Below, one piece after another: positions 33,501 to 42,829 of a stretch of DNA of 64,000 nt (within the stretch, counting starts at the first letter, position 1; each line of letters starts with the position of its first letter). Position numbers and translations under genes: made by a program. The notes under the pieces were generated by a model. It was given only the letters and a program-made list of their open reading frames with translations. It was not told where the DNA came from and ran no database searches. This DNA comes from Cupriavidus sp. P-10 (lineage in GTDB: Bacteria; Pseudomonadota; Gammaproteobacteria; Burkholderiales; Burkholderiaceae), in assembly GCF_003402535.2 (NCBI RefSeq), contig NZ_AP025172.1, positions 1,571,939 through 1,635,938 on the forward strand. Reading direction: 5' to 3'.

Positions 33501-34208
33501 ATGAATCCAACGATTGCCAACAAGAAGCCTGCACTGTCGGGAAGCCTCTTGCTGGTCGGCCACGAAAAACGCATGCGCGCCCGCCTCTGCGCGATCCTCT
33601 CGGATCTCGCCTACACGGCAGACGCACTCGCCTGCACCAGTTGCCCCGACGAAGTTAATGCCCTGCTGGTCGAGCGCCCGTTCGACATGGCCCTGGTCGA
33701 CAGCAGCATGTCCACGGTTAATGGCATAGACCTGATCCGTGCGATGCATGCGCGCGATCCGCGCCTGCCGATCGTGGTGATTTCCGATCCGGCCGCCGAA
33801 GCCGACGTAATCGGCGCCTTGCGCGCCGGGGCCAGCGGCTACCTGCTCAAGGAGAGCGACGACACTGAACTTTCGGTTTGCCTGCGCAGTGCCCTGCGCG
33901 GCGGCATGCCGATCGATCCCTTTATCGCCAGGCTTGTGCTGCAGTCGCTGGTAGCTGCCGAGCCGCAAGCCGCCTGCAGCCCGCCGACCGGCCGCACCCG
34001 CGCCGCAGCCAGCGGGCCGCTGAGCGCCCGCGAGCTTGATATCTTGCGCTGCATCGACCGCGGCGCGACCAACCGCGAAATCGCCGCCGCGCTGTCGCTG
34101 TCCAAGTTGACCATCGAGTCGCACGTCAAGAACATCCACAAGAAGCTGGGCGTCAAGACGCGCACGCAGGCCACCTTTGAGGCGCGCCGGTATGGGCTGC
34201 TGAACTGA
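33501..34208 (+). CDS. NarL/FixJ-type response regulator, probable T6SS regulator
   Basis: 235 residues. Receiver domain with phosphoacceptor D67 in ALVDSSM, the PIVVISD beta-4 strand and the conserved Lys in LLKESDD. The LuxR-type helix-turn-helix runs from LSARELDILRCIDRGATN to HVKNIHKKLG near residues 168-215. The usual acidic pair at the end of beta-1 is replaced by GHE (LLVGHEKR), so metal binding and phosphorylation may be atypical. No histidine kinase gene lies next to it. Divergent placement opposite tssB suggests control of the T6SS operon (inference). The ATG at 33501 is chosen; an upstream start at 33444 is possible. Confidence 0.85.
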   Translation: MNPTIANKKPALSGSLLLVGHEKRMRARLCAILSDLAYTADALACTSCPDEVNALLVERPFDMALVDSSMSTVNGIDLIRAMHARDPRLPIVVISDPAAEADVIGALRAGASGYLLKESDDTELSVCLRSALRGGMPIDPFIARLVLQSLVAAEPQAACSPPTGRTRAAASGPLSARELDILRCIDRGATNREIAAALSLSKLTIESHVKNIHKKLGVKTRTQATFEARRYGLLN

Positions 34209-34277
34209 GAGCCCATTTGAAAATCCCTCTTCCGCTGCCTTGCAGCTTGCCGTAGCGGAAGAAGCGCGCTGGGACGC

Positions 34278-34678
34278 CTAGCCAGCGCCTCCTGTCGCCG
34301 GTGCGGGCACGATCCTGAACTTCGGCAGCGTGACCGTCTCCGTGACATCGTCAAACTCGACCGCGACGCGCTGCCCGATACGGACTTCCCCCGGGTCGTT
34401 GCAGACGATGTTGGTCATCATCCTTGCTCCCTCATCGAGCTGGACGATGGCTACCACATACGGCGTCATATCCTTGAACGCGGGGCCGCCGGCCGCCGCG
34501 CGACGGTATAGGTATGGATCTCTCCCAAGCCGGTGGCCTCGCTCCATTCGACCTCAATCGAATGGCAATGCGGACAGATCACGCGCGGGTAAAAGTGGTG
34601 GCGCGCGCAGCTCAGGCAACGCTTGAGCAGCAATTTCCGGCCGCGCAGCGCTTCCCAGTAGACGGCATCGACCCTCAA
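34278..34678 (-). pseudogene. Frameshifted DUF35-like (rubredoxin-zinc ribbon plus OB-fold) acyl-CoA-associated protein
   Basis: Two reading frames encode successive parts of one DUF35-type protein. The first (34678 to about 34490) has the zinc ribbon, CLSCARHHFYPRVICPHC, and the linker HTYTVARRPAA. The second (about 34510 to 34278) continues with FKDMTPYVVAIVQLDEG and the OB-fold strands up to a TAG at 34278. A shift near 34490-34510 joins them. Upstream codons still read as NPARPALRVDAVYWEALRG without a clear start. Intact relatives are found with thiolases and lipid-transfer proteins; none is present here, so this is probably decayed. Confidence 0.7.
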
Positions 34679-34873
34679 CGCCGGGCGTGCGGGATTGCTG
34701 CAGTTGCTCCGGGACAGCGTACATCGCTATGCCGTGCAATTCGATTTTTGACAGTGTCATGCCAGTGGTCACAGAAGGCCTGGCGGACTGGCGTCGGATG
34801 TGCGCAAAGCCTGGTTCGAGCATGGCAAGACGCTTATAGGTCAGCTCAACTGACTGCTTCCCCTCCGCTGAGC

Positions 34874-34901
34874 AAAAAAAAAAGCACCGCGCTAACGGTG
34901 C
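34874..34901 (-). terminator. Rho-independent terminator for the gene at 35004-35912
   Basis: GCACCG (34884-34889) pairs with CGGTGC (34896-34901) around a 6-nt loop. On the minus strand the hairpin is followed by ten T residues (A-run 34874-34883 on plus). It lies about 100 bp past the stop codon at 35004. Confidence 0.85.
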
Positions 34902-35003
34902 CTCCAATGGGAAATTCAAATGAATGAAGTGCGGGAATTGTGTCAAATAGATTGACTCGAGAAAACTGAAATTTTTTTACATCAGTTTTTTCCTGGTGTA
35001 GCC

Positions 35004-35912
35004 CTAGGCAAAGGTTTCGCAATTGCCCGCCCGCGCTTCCCCCGTACGACATCCAACTGCCTCGGCAGGCAGCCTCATCTGGTATGGCTCCGGCAAGCGC
35101 TCTGGCCGCGCCGGCGGTGTGTGTTCGACGGCATCGAGATCGACACAGTGCTGGAAGTCGCTCTCTGCCAGGCACGTACCCAGAAACTTTCCGAACGCAT
35201 CGAGTTGAACCTGCGACGTCATTCCGGCGCTACCGCCGATGGCCGGGCAGATGATCCACGTCGTGCCGTCCTTGGTGAAAAGGCGCAGGCGCCTTACCTG
35301 GTCTGCAGGCTGGAGTGCATACTCTTCGCTGGCCAGCCCGCCTAGCGAGAATGCTTCGATGTATTCGTCGGTATGGCGATGGCTCAGGCAAATGACCGCC
35401 TTCGGGCGCCAGCGGGCGCGAGTCTTGCCGAGGAACCGGAAGCGCTCCCCATCTCGGCACAGATTCAGGTAGCGCGACTGTGGGATAAGTTCAGGCTGGC
35501 CGCGGAACGCCTTGGACCACGTCGTTCGCCCGTCGACATGGGCAGGCAGTGGAAACAGGCTGAGCCTGAACTCGGCACCCCGTGGCGAGTAGAGATGGCG
35601 CCAGTAGTATTGTTCCCAGTCGTTGTCCCCGAGCCGGACGCGCAGCGCTTCGGCGCGCGCTGCGGCCATGATGCGTGCCACGCACTGATGGCCGAACCAC
35701 TTGCCCATGTCTTCCCGGTGCTGGTGGCGGAACACGGCGTCCCAGGCGGGTGGTGCCATACGCGGCTCCAGCGGTGCCACGAGTGCCTCCGACCACGCAG
35801 GGCTTCGGTCGCATATCCAGACGGGAGCCCTTGGATTGCCTCCTTCCATGCCAACGTAGGAGGCAAAATAACGGTCCAGTTCCTGGCGCGCGAACACCTG
35901 TGAATGCTGCAT
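35004..35912 (-). CDS. Unknown protein, paralogue A of a two-member family
   Basis: 302 residues, function not recognised. Clearly homologous to the protein at 39869-40690 through shared blocks: YFASYVGMEGGNP near the N-terminus, GAEFRLSLFPLP, WSKAFRGQPEL, LCRDGERF, WRPKAVICLSHRH, LQPADQ and DGTTWIICP. It has no signal peptide or membrane helix, so it is probably cytoplasmic. The order of a glycine/Pro motif, a central FPLP strand and a PKAVICL strand faintly recalls the uracil-DNA-glycosylase fold, but no family catalytic motif is seen. The ATG at 35912 has AGGGA upstream. A terminator follows. Confidence 0.8.
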   Translation of the reverse strand: MQHSQVFARQELDRYFASYVGMEGGNPRAPVWICDRSPAWSEALVAPLEPRMAPPAWDAVFRHQHREDMGKWFGHQCVARIMAAARAEALRVRLGDNDWEQYYWRHLYSPRGAEFRLSLFPLPAHVDGRTTWSKAFRGQPELIPQSRYLNLCRDGERFRFLGKTRARWRPKAVICLSHRHTDEYIEAFSLGGLASEEYALQPADQVRRLRLFTKDGTTWIICPAIGGSAGMTSQVQLDAFGKFLGTCLAESDFQHCVDLDAVEHTPPARPERLPEPYQMRLPAEAVGCRTGEARAGNCETFA

Positions 35913-36583
35913 ATTATCCCTTGCTGCTTGGTGGGACCCCCGATAATCAATGCCACGGCATGCCGTCGCCTCGGGGGCGAACGTGCTGCTGTGGTCTTTC
36001 ACAAGTCTTTATTGCGCAGGCAGGGTGCGAAGGATTCAATGCGCCACCAGGGCGGCATCCATGCGCCGATCGGGTCTTTTCAAATGCCCGGAACTGCCCG
36101 CTTGAATGACGGGGCTAGACTCGTACTCGCATGCGGCCCCGCCTGACATGAAAATCCAGTCATGGCGCGGCGGAGTACAACCAAGACGCGAGAGGAAACT
36201 GCGAGCCGGCGTTATCCTGTAATCAGGATAATTCTTTCCCTTATTTGAACTTTGCCATGGAAAAAACCGCCTTCCTTGGCATTGCACGCTCAGCGACGAT
36301 TGCCGCTAACGATGAAGTTAATATTCATCCAAACGTGCAGATCCGCGACTTTCATTCCACTAATATAACTACCTATATCTTTTTTCGATTGAATTAATTC
36401 TAACCAAATCTTCCTGATTTAGGAATTTCAATCTTCTAAGGTCTGACATAAGTGGTCTTGCTGCGATGCAATATTTTGGGGAATTTCTGTTTTCGATCCC
36501 CTCACCAGAGGGGATCGAAATGTGCCCACAGGCCCTGGGGCGCAAGCTGCATCAGTGCTGCAAAGACCTTCAGGATCTCAAAT
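35913..36583. other. AT-rich intergenic region with an inverted repeat and a long hairpin
   Basis: No convincing gene. TTATCCTG and CAGGATAA form an inverted repeat with a 4-bp spacer (36212-36231), about 300 bp upstream of paralogue A and in an AT-rich stretch (36180-36470) that may carry promoters. A separate 13-bp perfect hairpin lies at 36491-36520. Confidence 0.5.
36491..36520. terminator. Perfect 13-bp-stem hairpin after the outer-membrane protein gene
   Basis: TTTCGATCCCCTC (36491-36503) pairs perfectly with GAGGGGATCGAAA (36508-36520) around ACCA. It lies about 65 bp past the stop codon at 36584 on the minus strand. No T-run follows in either direction, so it may act as a 3' mRNA stabiliser or a terminator of an unusual kind. 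Confidence 0.5.
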
Positions 36584-37705
36584 TCAGAACCCGGAGAAGC
36601 GGATGCCGATCGAGCCATAGCCGTAGTTCCGATCCAGCTTGCCTGCGGTCGTCGCGTTATAGAGGAATGGGATAGTGCCGACGAAGTTGTACATCGACGC
36701 CTGGCCGCGCAGGAACACCTCCACGTTCTTCACTACCGCATACGATAGTTCCAGGCCCAGCGTATGGTTGGAGCGGATCGGCGAGTTGCCATAGGTTTGC
36801 GTGCGGCTATCGACATTGCTGCGCAGCAGGTACTGGAACTGGTATCCAAGCCGCGCCGAAAATCGCTCGTACCTCCAGCGCCATGAGCCGCCCAGGTTCA
36901 GATAGCCGGCCGTGTAGTTGAAATCGTCGTTGAAATTCAGCCCGAACTGGCTGGCGTCGACCGCGAAGGACGCCGACTGCAGGGTAGCGTTGCCCACGTT
37001 GCACGGCGCGGCCAGTTGGCCATTGGCGAGATTGTCGGAGCCGATGGCAACATTGAAATTGCAATTGCCTCGCTGCAGGCGCGTATTGATGCTGCCGATC
37101 GTCACGCGGCTGATGCCGAGCCCGATAAAGCCGGTGAGCTGGTTGCGCTCGGTCAACTCGCCGGAGAAGATGACGTCCGCCTGGGCCTGGACATCATTCG
37201 CGTTATTCACAGTGAGGCTGTTGAACGTCGTATTGCGAACCAGCACTGGCGACGAGCGGTTCAGGCTGCCGGAGTGGTCGCCCCATAGCGAGAAGCGCAG
37301 CATGATGCGATCGCGAGCACCGGGCTCGGCCAGCGGGTCGTAGTGCATCGCCAGCATCCAGGTATCGATCTGGTTGTGGTCTTGCCCGTAGTCGATGCCA
37401 CGGCGCCAGTAGGTGGCCGACCCCGACCAGTGCGGCGAGAATTTATAGCCCAGCATCAGTTTGCCACCGCGATAATCGCCGGCGTTCTCCGACACAGGCC
37501 CCTGCCGCCCGCGCAGGTTGAAGACATCTACCGTGCGATCGACCATGTCGTAGCTGGCCTCCACCCGCACCGAGGTGAATTCGCCGGTGGTGGGCTCGGC
37601 TTGCATGAACACATCGTCCGGGGCCGCACTGGCCGCACCCGCGCACGACAGGCCCAGCACGAGGGCGCAGGCGTGGTCAAACCGGCGCTTGCGTATCAGC
37701 TGCAT
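36584..37705 (-). CDS. Outer-membrane beta-barrel protein of unknown role
   Basis: 373 residues. Signal peptide MQLIRKRRFDHACALVLGLS ending at GAASA, then alternating strands such as VRVEASYDMVDRTVDV and LMLGYKFSPHWSGSATYW, and a C-terminal aromatic strand ending in Phe (GIRFSGF), as needed for BAM-dependent insertion. The pattern and length suggest a 14-18-strand barrel, possibly a DUF3570-like or porin-like protein; I cannot name the family with certainty. The ATG at 37705 has GGAG 8 bp upstream. It lies 179 bp after the lipoprotein gene and is probably in its operon. Confidence 0.8.
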   Translation of the reverse strand: MQLIRKRRFDHACALVLGLSCAGAASAAPDDVFMQAEPTTGEFTSVRVEASYDMVDRTVDVFNLRGRQGPVSENAGDYRGGKLMLGYKFSPHWSGSATYWRRGIDYGQDHNQIDTWMLAMHYDPLAEPGARDRIMLRFSLWGDHSGSLNRSSPVLVRNTTFNSLTVNNANDVQAQADVIFSGELTERNQLTGFIGLGISRVTIGSINTRLQRGNCNFNVAIGSDNLANGQLAAPCNVGNATLQSASFAVDASQFGLNFNDDFNYTAGYLNLGGSWRWRYERFSARLGYQFQYLLRSNVDSRTQTYGNSPIRSNHTLGLELSYAVVKNVEVFLRGQASMYNFVGTIPFLYNATTAGKLDRNYGYGSIGIRFSGF

Positions 37706-37884
37706 AGGAAACTCCGAGGCCACTGGGCAAGCCTCATGCGTGGCGCGCTCCGCGGAGGCGCTCGACGCAGACACAAAAGGAACCCGGTCACCCGCGGCAC
37801 GGCCTTGAGACACGTGTTCGGATGCCCGGGGGCCGGGCCCTTCCCCATCCGGGCGGAAGGCACCCCGGCGCCACTACTCGCCGG

Positions 37885-39588
37885 TCACGGGTTGAGCGTA
37901 ACCGTCGTCTTGAGGCCGTCGCCGACCACCATCTCGGAGTCAGTCTTCACCAACGCCGTCTTGGCGAACTCCACGCCGCCGTTGACCAGCATGCCCAGCC
38001 TCACATCCCTGCCGTTGACACCGGCAGTTGTCGCAAACGTCACGGGGAACGTGCTGACCGCCTTTGGCGTGAGCGCGTCAACCTGCGCCTGGCTCAGCGC
38101 GCCAGCAGACCGGAGCTTGCCGAGGAACACCGTGAACGGCAGGTTCAGCGAGCCGCCGTTGGCGCTGGAGAACAGATTGTCGGCGACGCTATTGGTCAGG
38201 CTTGCCGCGGCCGACAGGTTGCCGCTGATCCGGAACGAATACGCGGTGTTGGCCGGCACCACCGCATCCACCAGTTGCGACCCGTTAAACGTCAGCGTCA
38301 CGTTCTCGATGATGACATCGACCTGATTGCCGCCGTAGGTATAGCTAAGCCCGGCGCGCACTTGCGACGGGCCGCCGTTGAACGCATCACCATTCTGCGT
38401 CAGCGCGACCTGGATCGCGCCCAGCGTGCCACCCGTGGCCGAGATCGTGTCGGTGATCGGGTAAGCCACGCCGTTGATCGTCAGGTTTGACAGCAGCAGG
38501 GAGTTGTTCAGCCTGACAGCATTTGCCACGTTGTTGATTGCGCCGACACTCACCGCGCTGCCCAGGCCCACGGCCGCCTGCTGGATCTCGGCGGTATTGC
38601 CGGTCGACACGGCATCGCCGAGTTCAGCCAGCCTGGTCGTGTTAGATGCATCCGTCAGCCCGTCAGTCGTCACTGCCTGGACCAGCGCCGTGGTCGTCGT
38701 CGACTGGGCGCTTGTGCTCACGATATTGAGCGATCCGCTCTCCGTCAGGGCCGACAACGTCTCGGCGGGGCTGCTGCTCAGATCGACGGCCTCCAGCGCC
38801 GTGCTCACGCTTGTTACCTGGCTCGTGATCACCGGGGCGGCCAGTGCGGCCACATTGGCTGCCACGGCGCCAATGTCCGACTGCAGGCTGGCGGGCAGGC
38901 CGGATTGGGCGTTTTGTACAGCGCTGGACACCACGTTCGTAACTAACGCGCTACTGGTCAGATCAGCTGTGCCCGACGCGCTGGCCACGGCGCCGGCGAC
39001 CGCCTTGGAGGCCGCTGCGGCCGTATCCGCGGGAGTAAGCGTTCCGCCAGTGCCCAGACCCGTCAGTGTCTTGGCGACGTGGTCGACCAGTTGCTGAACC
39101 ACGACCGCCGCCCGCAGCGCGGTGGCGTCCTGCATCGGGTCGAGCGTAGCCAGATCCTTGCCTGCCAGGCCGAGCCCCGTCGCGAGCGGTACGGCCTGGC
39201 CCGAGCCGAGTTGGACCGCCAGCGTGGTCAGCGGCGAGACCACCTGAATCACGCCCTCCCTATAATCCAGCGCTTGTGCCTGCAGCACCCCGGTGAACGG
39301 CTGGTTGGTACCGATATCGGTGCCGCCGGTCACTCTCAGCGCGCTCTTGGTGCAACCTGCCGGGAAGGTAAAGTCTCCGGTTGCATTCGTGGCCACGGTC
39401 TTGTTGTCGCAATCGAGGAAGGTGACAGTCGAGCCGGACAGGTAGAAGTCCACGGCCTTGCCACTCACGGTCGCAGAAGGCTGGGAAGGGGGAGGCGGAT
39501 CGTCACCGCCGCCACCGCATGCAACCAGCGTTGCTGCGGCGCCTGCCATGATGCCAAGGATGAAGATGTTCCGGGTTTTGGTTTGCAC
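37885..39588 (-). CDS. Large surface lipoprotein of unknown role
   Basis: 567 residues from a GTG at 39588, chosen because GGAGAG lies just upstream and the N-terminus then reads as a lipoprotein signal: lipobox LVAC, Cys24, followed by GGGGDDPPPP. The mature part starts with a carboxypeptidase-regulatory-like beta domain (VSGKAVDFYLSGSTVTFLD, then TNATGDFTFPAG). A long Ala/Val/Thr/Ser-rich helical section follows, then a C-terminal beta-rich domain. Such proteins occur as cell-envelope lipoproteins in Cupriavidus and Ralstonia. Together with the downstream barrel gene it forms an envelope pair. Confidence 0.8.
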   Translation of the reverse strand: MQTKTRNIFILGIMAGAAATLVACGGGGDDPPPPSQPSATVSGKAVDFYLSGSTVTFLDCDNKTVATNATGDFTFPAGCTKSALRVTGGTDIGTNQPFTGVLQAQALDYREGVIQVVSPLTTLAVQLGSGQAVPLATGLGLAGKDLATLDPMQDATALRAAVVVQQLVDHVAKTLTGLGTGGTLTPADTAAAASKAVAGAVASASGTADLTSSALVTNVVSSAVQNAQSGLPASLQSDIGAVAANVAALAAPVITSQVTSVSTALEAVDLSSSPAETLSALTESGSLNIVSTSAQSTTTTALVQAVTTDGLTDASNTTRLAELGDAVSTGNTAEIQQAAVGLGSAVSVGAINNVANAVRLNNSLLLSNLTINGVAYPITDTISATGGTLGAIQVALTQNGDAFNGGPSQVRAGLSYTYGGNQVDVIIENVTLTFNGSQLVDAVVPANTAYSFRISGNLSAAASLTNSVADNLFSSANGGSLNLPFTVFLGKLRSAGALSQAQVDALTPKAVSTFPVTFATTAGVNGRDVRLGMLVNGGVEFAKTALVKTDSEMVVGDGLKTTVTLNP

Positions 39589-39868
39589 GCTGCTCTCCTG
39601 AGATCGATACTTCGATACAACGAAACATGGTGGGGAATCCTGTGACGGGATACTCCCGCGCACAGCCTCCAGCGACCTACGCTGCCTCTGGTGCCACGCA
39701 CGAATTTGTGAGCGGATCCTGCAGCAGCCGCTTGCAAATCGCGGCAGCACGCAGATAAACGCATCCACCAAACCGTGTCACCCCTACTTGGCGGGGGAAA
39801 GCCAATCCGTTGCCGGCGCAGATCCCGCTGACAGGCCGGCGCGATCAACGACCCACGCTCGCCATGAC
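39589..39868. promoter_or_regulatory. Intergenic region upstream of the lipoprotein gene
   Basis: 280 bp between the lipoprotein start and the stop codon of paralogue B, both on the minus strand. It should carry the promoter of the lipoprotein/barrel pair. I see no clear hairpin terminator or strong promoter boxes. Confidence 0.35.
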
Positions 39869-40690
39869 TCATGACGGCCTCGCTACCGGTTCGACTTCGC
39901 CAGTGGAGCGCCCGGGAAAATCGTCCGGCAGCAGCCAGCGCGTGATGTACTGCCCCATCGCGTCAAGCAACACATCGGACATCAGTCCCGCTGCGCCTGC
40001 CAGGGGCGGACAGATGAGCCATGTGGTGCCGTCTCGCTCAAGCACGCGCAAGGTCTTGGGCTGATCGGCGGGCTGCAGCACGTGGTCGGTCGCGCGCGCC
40101 TTCGCAAGGGCGAACGCCTGCACGAAGTCGTCGGCGTGCCGCTCGCCCAGGCAAATCACCACCTTTGGCTTCCAGCGTCGGCGCATCGCATCGATGAAGG
40201 CGAAGCGCCGACCATCGCGGCAGAGGTCAAGGTAACGCTGCCTGGGCAAGAGCTCCGGCTGGCCGCGAAACGCCTTCGACCACGACGTCTGGTTGATCAG
40301 GCGCGTGGGCAGCGGAAACAGACTGAGCTTGAACTCGGCGCCGTGCGGCGCGTACAGATGATGATCGAAGTAATGCCTCCAGTCCTGCTCGCCTATGGTC
40401 TTCTTGAAGACCTGTGCGCGCGCTGCCGACATGATCCTGGCAATCTTCTGGTGTGATTGCCAGCGCTCCATGTGATGGCGATACTTGTAGCGGTATGCAG
40501 CATCCCACGCGCCAGGGTGAGCATGCGGAACCAACGGGGCCAATAGCGACGGCCCGCTTTGATGCGGGGCGCTATCGCAGAACCACACTGCAGCGCCCGG
40601 GTTCCCGCCTTCCATCCCTACGTACGACGCGAAATAAGAATCCAGCTGCTCCCGCGTGAATACCGTATGTGGCACTGTCTTCTTTCTCAT
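39869..40690 (-). CDS. Unknown protein, paralogue B of a two-member family
   Basis: 273 residues; same family as the protein at 35004-35912. Shared blocks are YFASYVGMEGGNP (near residues 19-31), GAEFKLSLFPLP, TSWSKAFRGQPEL, YLDLCRDGRRF, WKPKVVICLGERHADDF, LQPADQ and DGTTWLICPPLAG. It lacks the extended C-terminus of paralogue A. It has no export signal. Conservation of the aromatic and acidic residues in these blocks suggests an enzyme rather than a structural protein, but the reaction is unknown. Confidence 0.8.
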   Translation of the reverse strand: MRKKTVPHTVFTREQLDSYFASYVGMEGGNPGAAVWFCDSAPHQSGPSLLAPLVPHAHPGAWDAAYRYKYRHHMERWQSHQKIARIMSAARAQVFKKTIGEQDWRHYFDHHLYAPHGAEFKLSLFPLPTRLINQTSWSKAFRGQPELLPRQRYLDLCRDGRRFAFIDAMRRRWKPKVVICLGERHADDFVQAFALAKARATDHVLQPADQPKTLRVLERDGTTWLICPPLAGAAGLMSDVLLDAMGQYITRWLLPDDFPGRSTGEVEPVARPS

Positions 40691-41206
40691 TTCTTTACCG
40701 CGGTTGAGTGAAGGATGCCCGGATGCCGAGCCGCATCAACTTGCCATGCGCATCCCACGAACGTCGGCGGTCCCGAATCTGCTCGCGAACTTTTTTATTC
40801 TCACCCCCAGTGCGAGGGGTGCGCTGCCCTCTCGCTTCCCTCCTTGAGCGGGGTAACGCTCAAGTCAGTTGCACGGCATCTTCGCGCGCGAAAATCGACG
40901 AGGGCCATCGCGAATGGCAGGGGACAGCTTCAACCCAAAGGCAACCCGACCAAGCCCGCGCTTTCCCTTCTGACGAAGGGTACCGACGCATTTCGCTGCA
41001 CCGCACTATTCGCTCCTGAAAACACGGAGCACGCCGGGGCCATCAGCGCACCGGCAGTAAGAGAGCGTTGCAATTCCATGGACGGCCCTCAAGGATGCGG
41101 CCAGTGGCCGGTCAGCAGCTGACCGCTGCCACGCCATGGAACCGGCTGCCGCGAAGCAGTCCCGCACGACTCTGCTCTGTTCACACCATGAGCATGCGCA
41201 ACGACG
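40691..41206. promoter_or_regulatory. Control region upstream of the exopolysaccharide initiating transferase
   Basis: About 515 bp with no convincing gene. CTTGAGCG and CGCTCAAG form an inverted repeat with a 6-bp spacer (40843-40864), and CACCCC/GGGGTG pair just before it (40803-40822). It separates a minus-strand gene from the plus-strand transferase, so it should contain divergent promoters. Confidence 0.4.
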
Positions 41207-42724
41207 ATGCATGCCAACGTGACGAGCCTGGCCGCCACGATGCGCGGACTGCAAGTTCGGAGGAGACAACAAGGGCATGGGCACTCGCTTGAGCGCCCAT
41301 TACTCGAACGCTTCTGGGGGAAGCAATTGGGTATCTATCGCGATATGTTTGCCAGGCACCACGATCAGCTCGCGCTGATGGCTCGCCTGCTCGACGCCGG
41401 CGCCATCTGGCTTGCGGCAATCCTGGCCAGTGAAGTGCGGTTTGCCACTGCGCACGCGCCGATCCACCAGTTCATCCAGTACTTTGGCTGTGCGATCGCC
41501 TTCATCGTGCTGCCCGGGTTCGACGTCTACACGTCCTGGCGTGGCCGCAGCCTGATCTCGCTCGCTGCGCGCCTGCTGTCTGCATGGAGCCTGGTCTGGC
41601 TGGTGAGCCTGCTGCTGACCTACCTGCTTCACCAGGCCGATTCCCTGTCCCGCTTGTGGATGGTGTACTGGTACGCGTTCTCGCTGGCCGGCCTGCTGGG
41701 CTTGCGTGTCGTCAGCCGTGCCGTGCTCAACCTGCTGCGCGTTGCCGGTGCCAACAACAAGCGTGTGATCATCGTGGGTTTCGGCCGTACCGGTCAGGAG
41801 ATGTACCGCCGCGCGACCGCCAGCCACACCACCGGATTCAAGATCAGCGGCATCTATGCCCCGGAAGGCGAATCCACGCCAGAAGGACGGCACCGCATCA
41901 CCGACAGCGCCCACATCGCCGATTTCGCGCGCGAGCGCGGGATTGCCGAGATCTGGCTCACCCTGCCGATGAGTGAGTATCGCCTGATGCAGGAAATCGC
42001 CTTCTCGTTGCGCAACGACTTCATCGACATCAAGTGGATGCCGAGCGTGCTCGACTTTGACCTGCTCAACCACAACGTCGGCAATTTCCTGGGCATGCCC
42101 GCGGTGGAAATGAACAAGCCACCCTCGCTCGGCGTGCGGGGCACCATCAAGGCGATCTTCGATCGAACCTTTTCCGCGCTGGTGCTCATCGCGCTGTCGC
42201 CGCTGTTCCTGCTCATCGCCATTCTGATCAAGCGCGACTCGCCGGGGCCAGTCTTCTTCAAGCAGGAACGCCTCGGCATGGATGGGCGCGTGATCCACGT
42301 CTATAAGTTCCGCAGCATGAAGGTGCATAGCGAGCACGGCGTGGTCACGCAGGCCACCAAAGGCGACAGCCGCGTGACGCCAATCGGCGCCTTCCTGCGC
42401 CGTACCAGCCTGGATGAACTGCCACAGTTCATCAACGTGCTGAAGGGAGAAATGAGCGTGGTAGGCCCCCGGCCCCACGCCATGGCGCATAACAACATGT
42501 ACAAGGAACAGCTGGACTTCTACATGCTGCGCCACCGCGTCAAGCCCGGCATCACGGGCTGGGCCCAGGTCAACGGCTATCGCGGCGAGACCGACACCCT
42601 GGACAAGATGGCCAAGCGGGTGGAGCACGACATCTTCTACATACGCAACTGGTCATTCTGGCTGGACCTGCGAATCATCTTCTGGACCGCGTTCCGGGGC
42701 TGGGTGGGAAGCAACGCTTACTGA
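41207..42724 (+). CDS. Undecaprenyl-phosphate glucose (or hexose) phosphotransferase, WcaJ type
   Basis: 505 residues, polyprenol-phosphate hexose-1-phosphate transferase family. Four to five N-terminal membrane helices (about residues 55-180), a Rossmann-like CoA-binding-type central domain ([17 protein letters not shown]), one further helix ([18 protein letters not shown]), then the catalytic region with [33 protein letters not shown] and [11 protein letters not shown]. It transfers the first sugar phosphate onto the lipid carrier at the cytoplasmic face. The start is uncertain: ATG at 41207, or an internal one such as MFARHHDQL. Confidence 0.92.
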   Translation: MHANVTSLAATMRGLQVRRRQQGHGHSLERPLLERFWGKQLGIYRDMFARHHDQLALMARLLDAGAIWLAAILASEVRFATAHAPIHQFIQYFGCAIAFIVLPGFDVYTSWRGRSLISLAARLLSAWSLVWLVSLLLTYLLHQADSLSRLWMVYWYAFSLAGLLGLRVVSRAVLNLLRVAGANNKRVIIVGFGRTGQEMYRRATASHTTGFKISGIYAPEGESTPEGRHRITDSAHIADFARERGIAEIWLTLPMSEYRLMQEIAFSLRNDFIDIKWMPSVLDFDLLNHNVGNFLGMPAVEMNKPPSLGVRGTIKAIFDRTFSALVLIALSPLFLLIAILIKRDSPGPVFFKQERLGMDGRVIHVYKFRSMKVHSEHGVVTQATKGDSRVTPIGAFLRRTSLDELPQFINVLKGEMSVVGPRPHAMAHNNMYKEQLDFYMLRHRVKPGITGWAQVNGYRGETDTLDKMAKRVEHDIFYIRNWSFWLDLRIIFWTAFRGWVGSNAY

Positions 42725-42781
42725 GGCCAGCGACCACATCCCGGACAGGCAAGCCTATGCGCAATCCGATGCGCCCCTGAA

Positions 42782-42829
42782 ACGCACCTTGATACACACC
42801 CTAAGACGCACCTTAATACGCAACCCAAT
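42782..42829. repeat. Two copies of a 24-bp tandem direct repeat before the GT4 gene
   Basis: Copies start at 42782 (ACGCACCTTGATACACACCC) and 42806 (ACGCACCTTAATACGCAACC). They fill the gap between the transferase stop and the ATG of the next gene and may be a leader or slippage remnant. A weaker third copy may precede them. Confidence 0.6.

Noticed and set aside
34554..34946. 130-residue minus-strand gene before the DUF35 remnant
   Set aside because: It crosses the terminator of the neighbouring gene and its second half is a shadow frame of the zinc-ribbon part; no domain is visible.
36036..36287. 83-residue minus-strand gene upstream of paralogue A
   Set aside because: No motif, spans the inverted repeat and an AT-rich promoter-like region, and no convincing ribosome site.
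40708..41122. Small plus-strand genes before the initiating transferase
   Set aside because: Several overlapping short frames of similar length without motifs; codon use unlike neighbouring genes.
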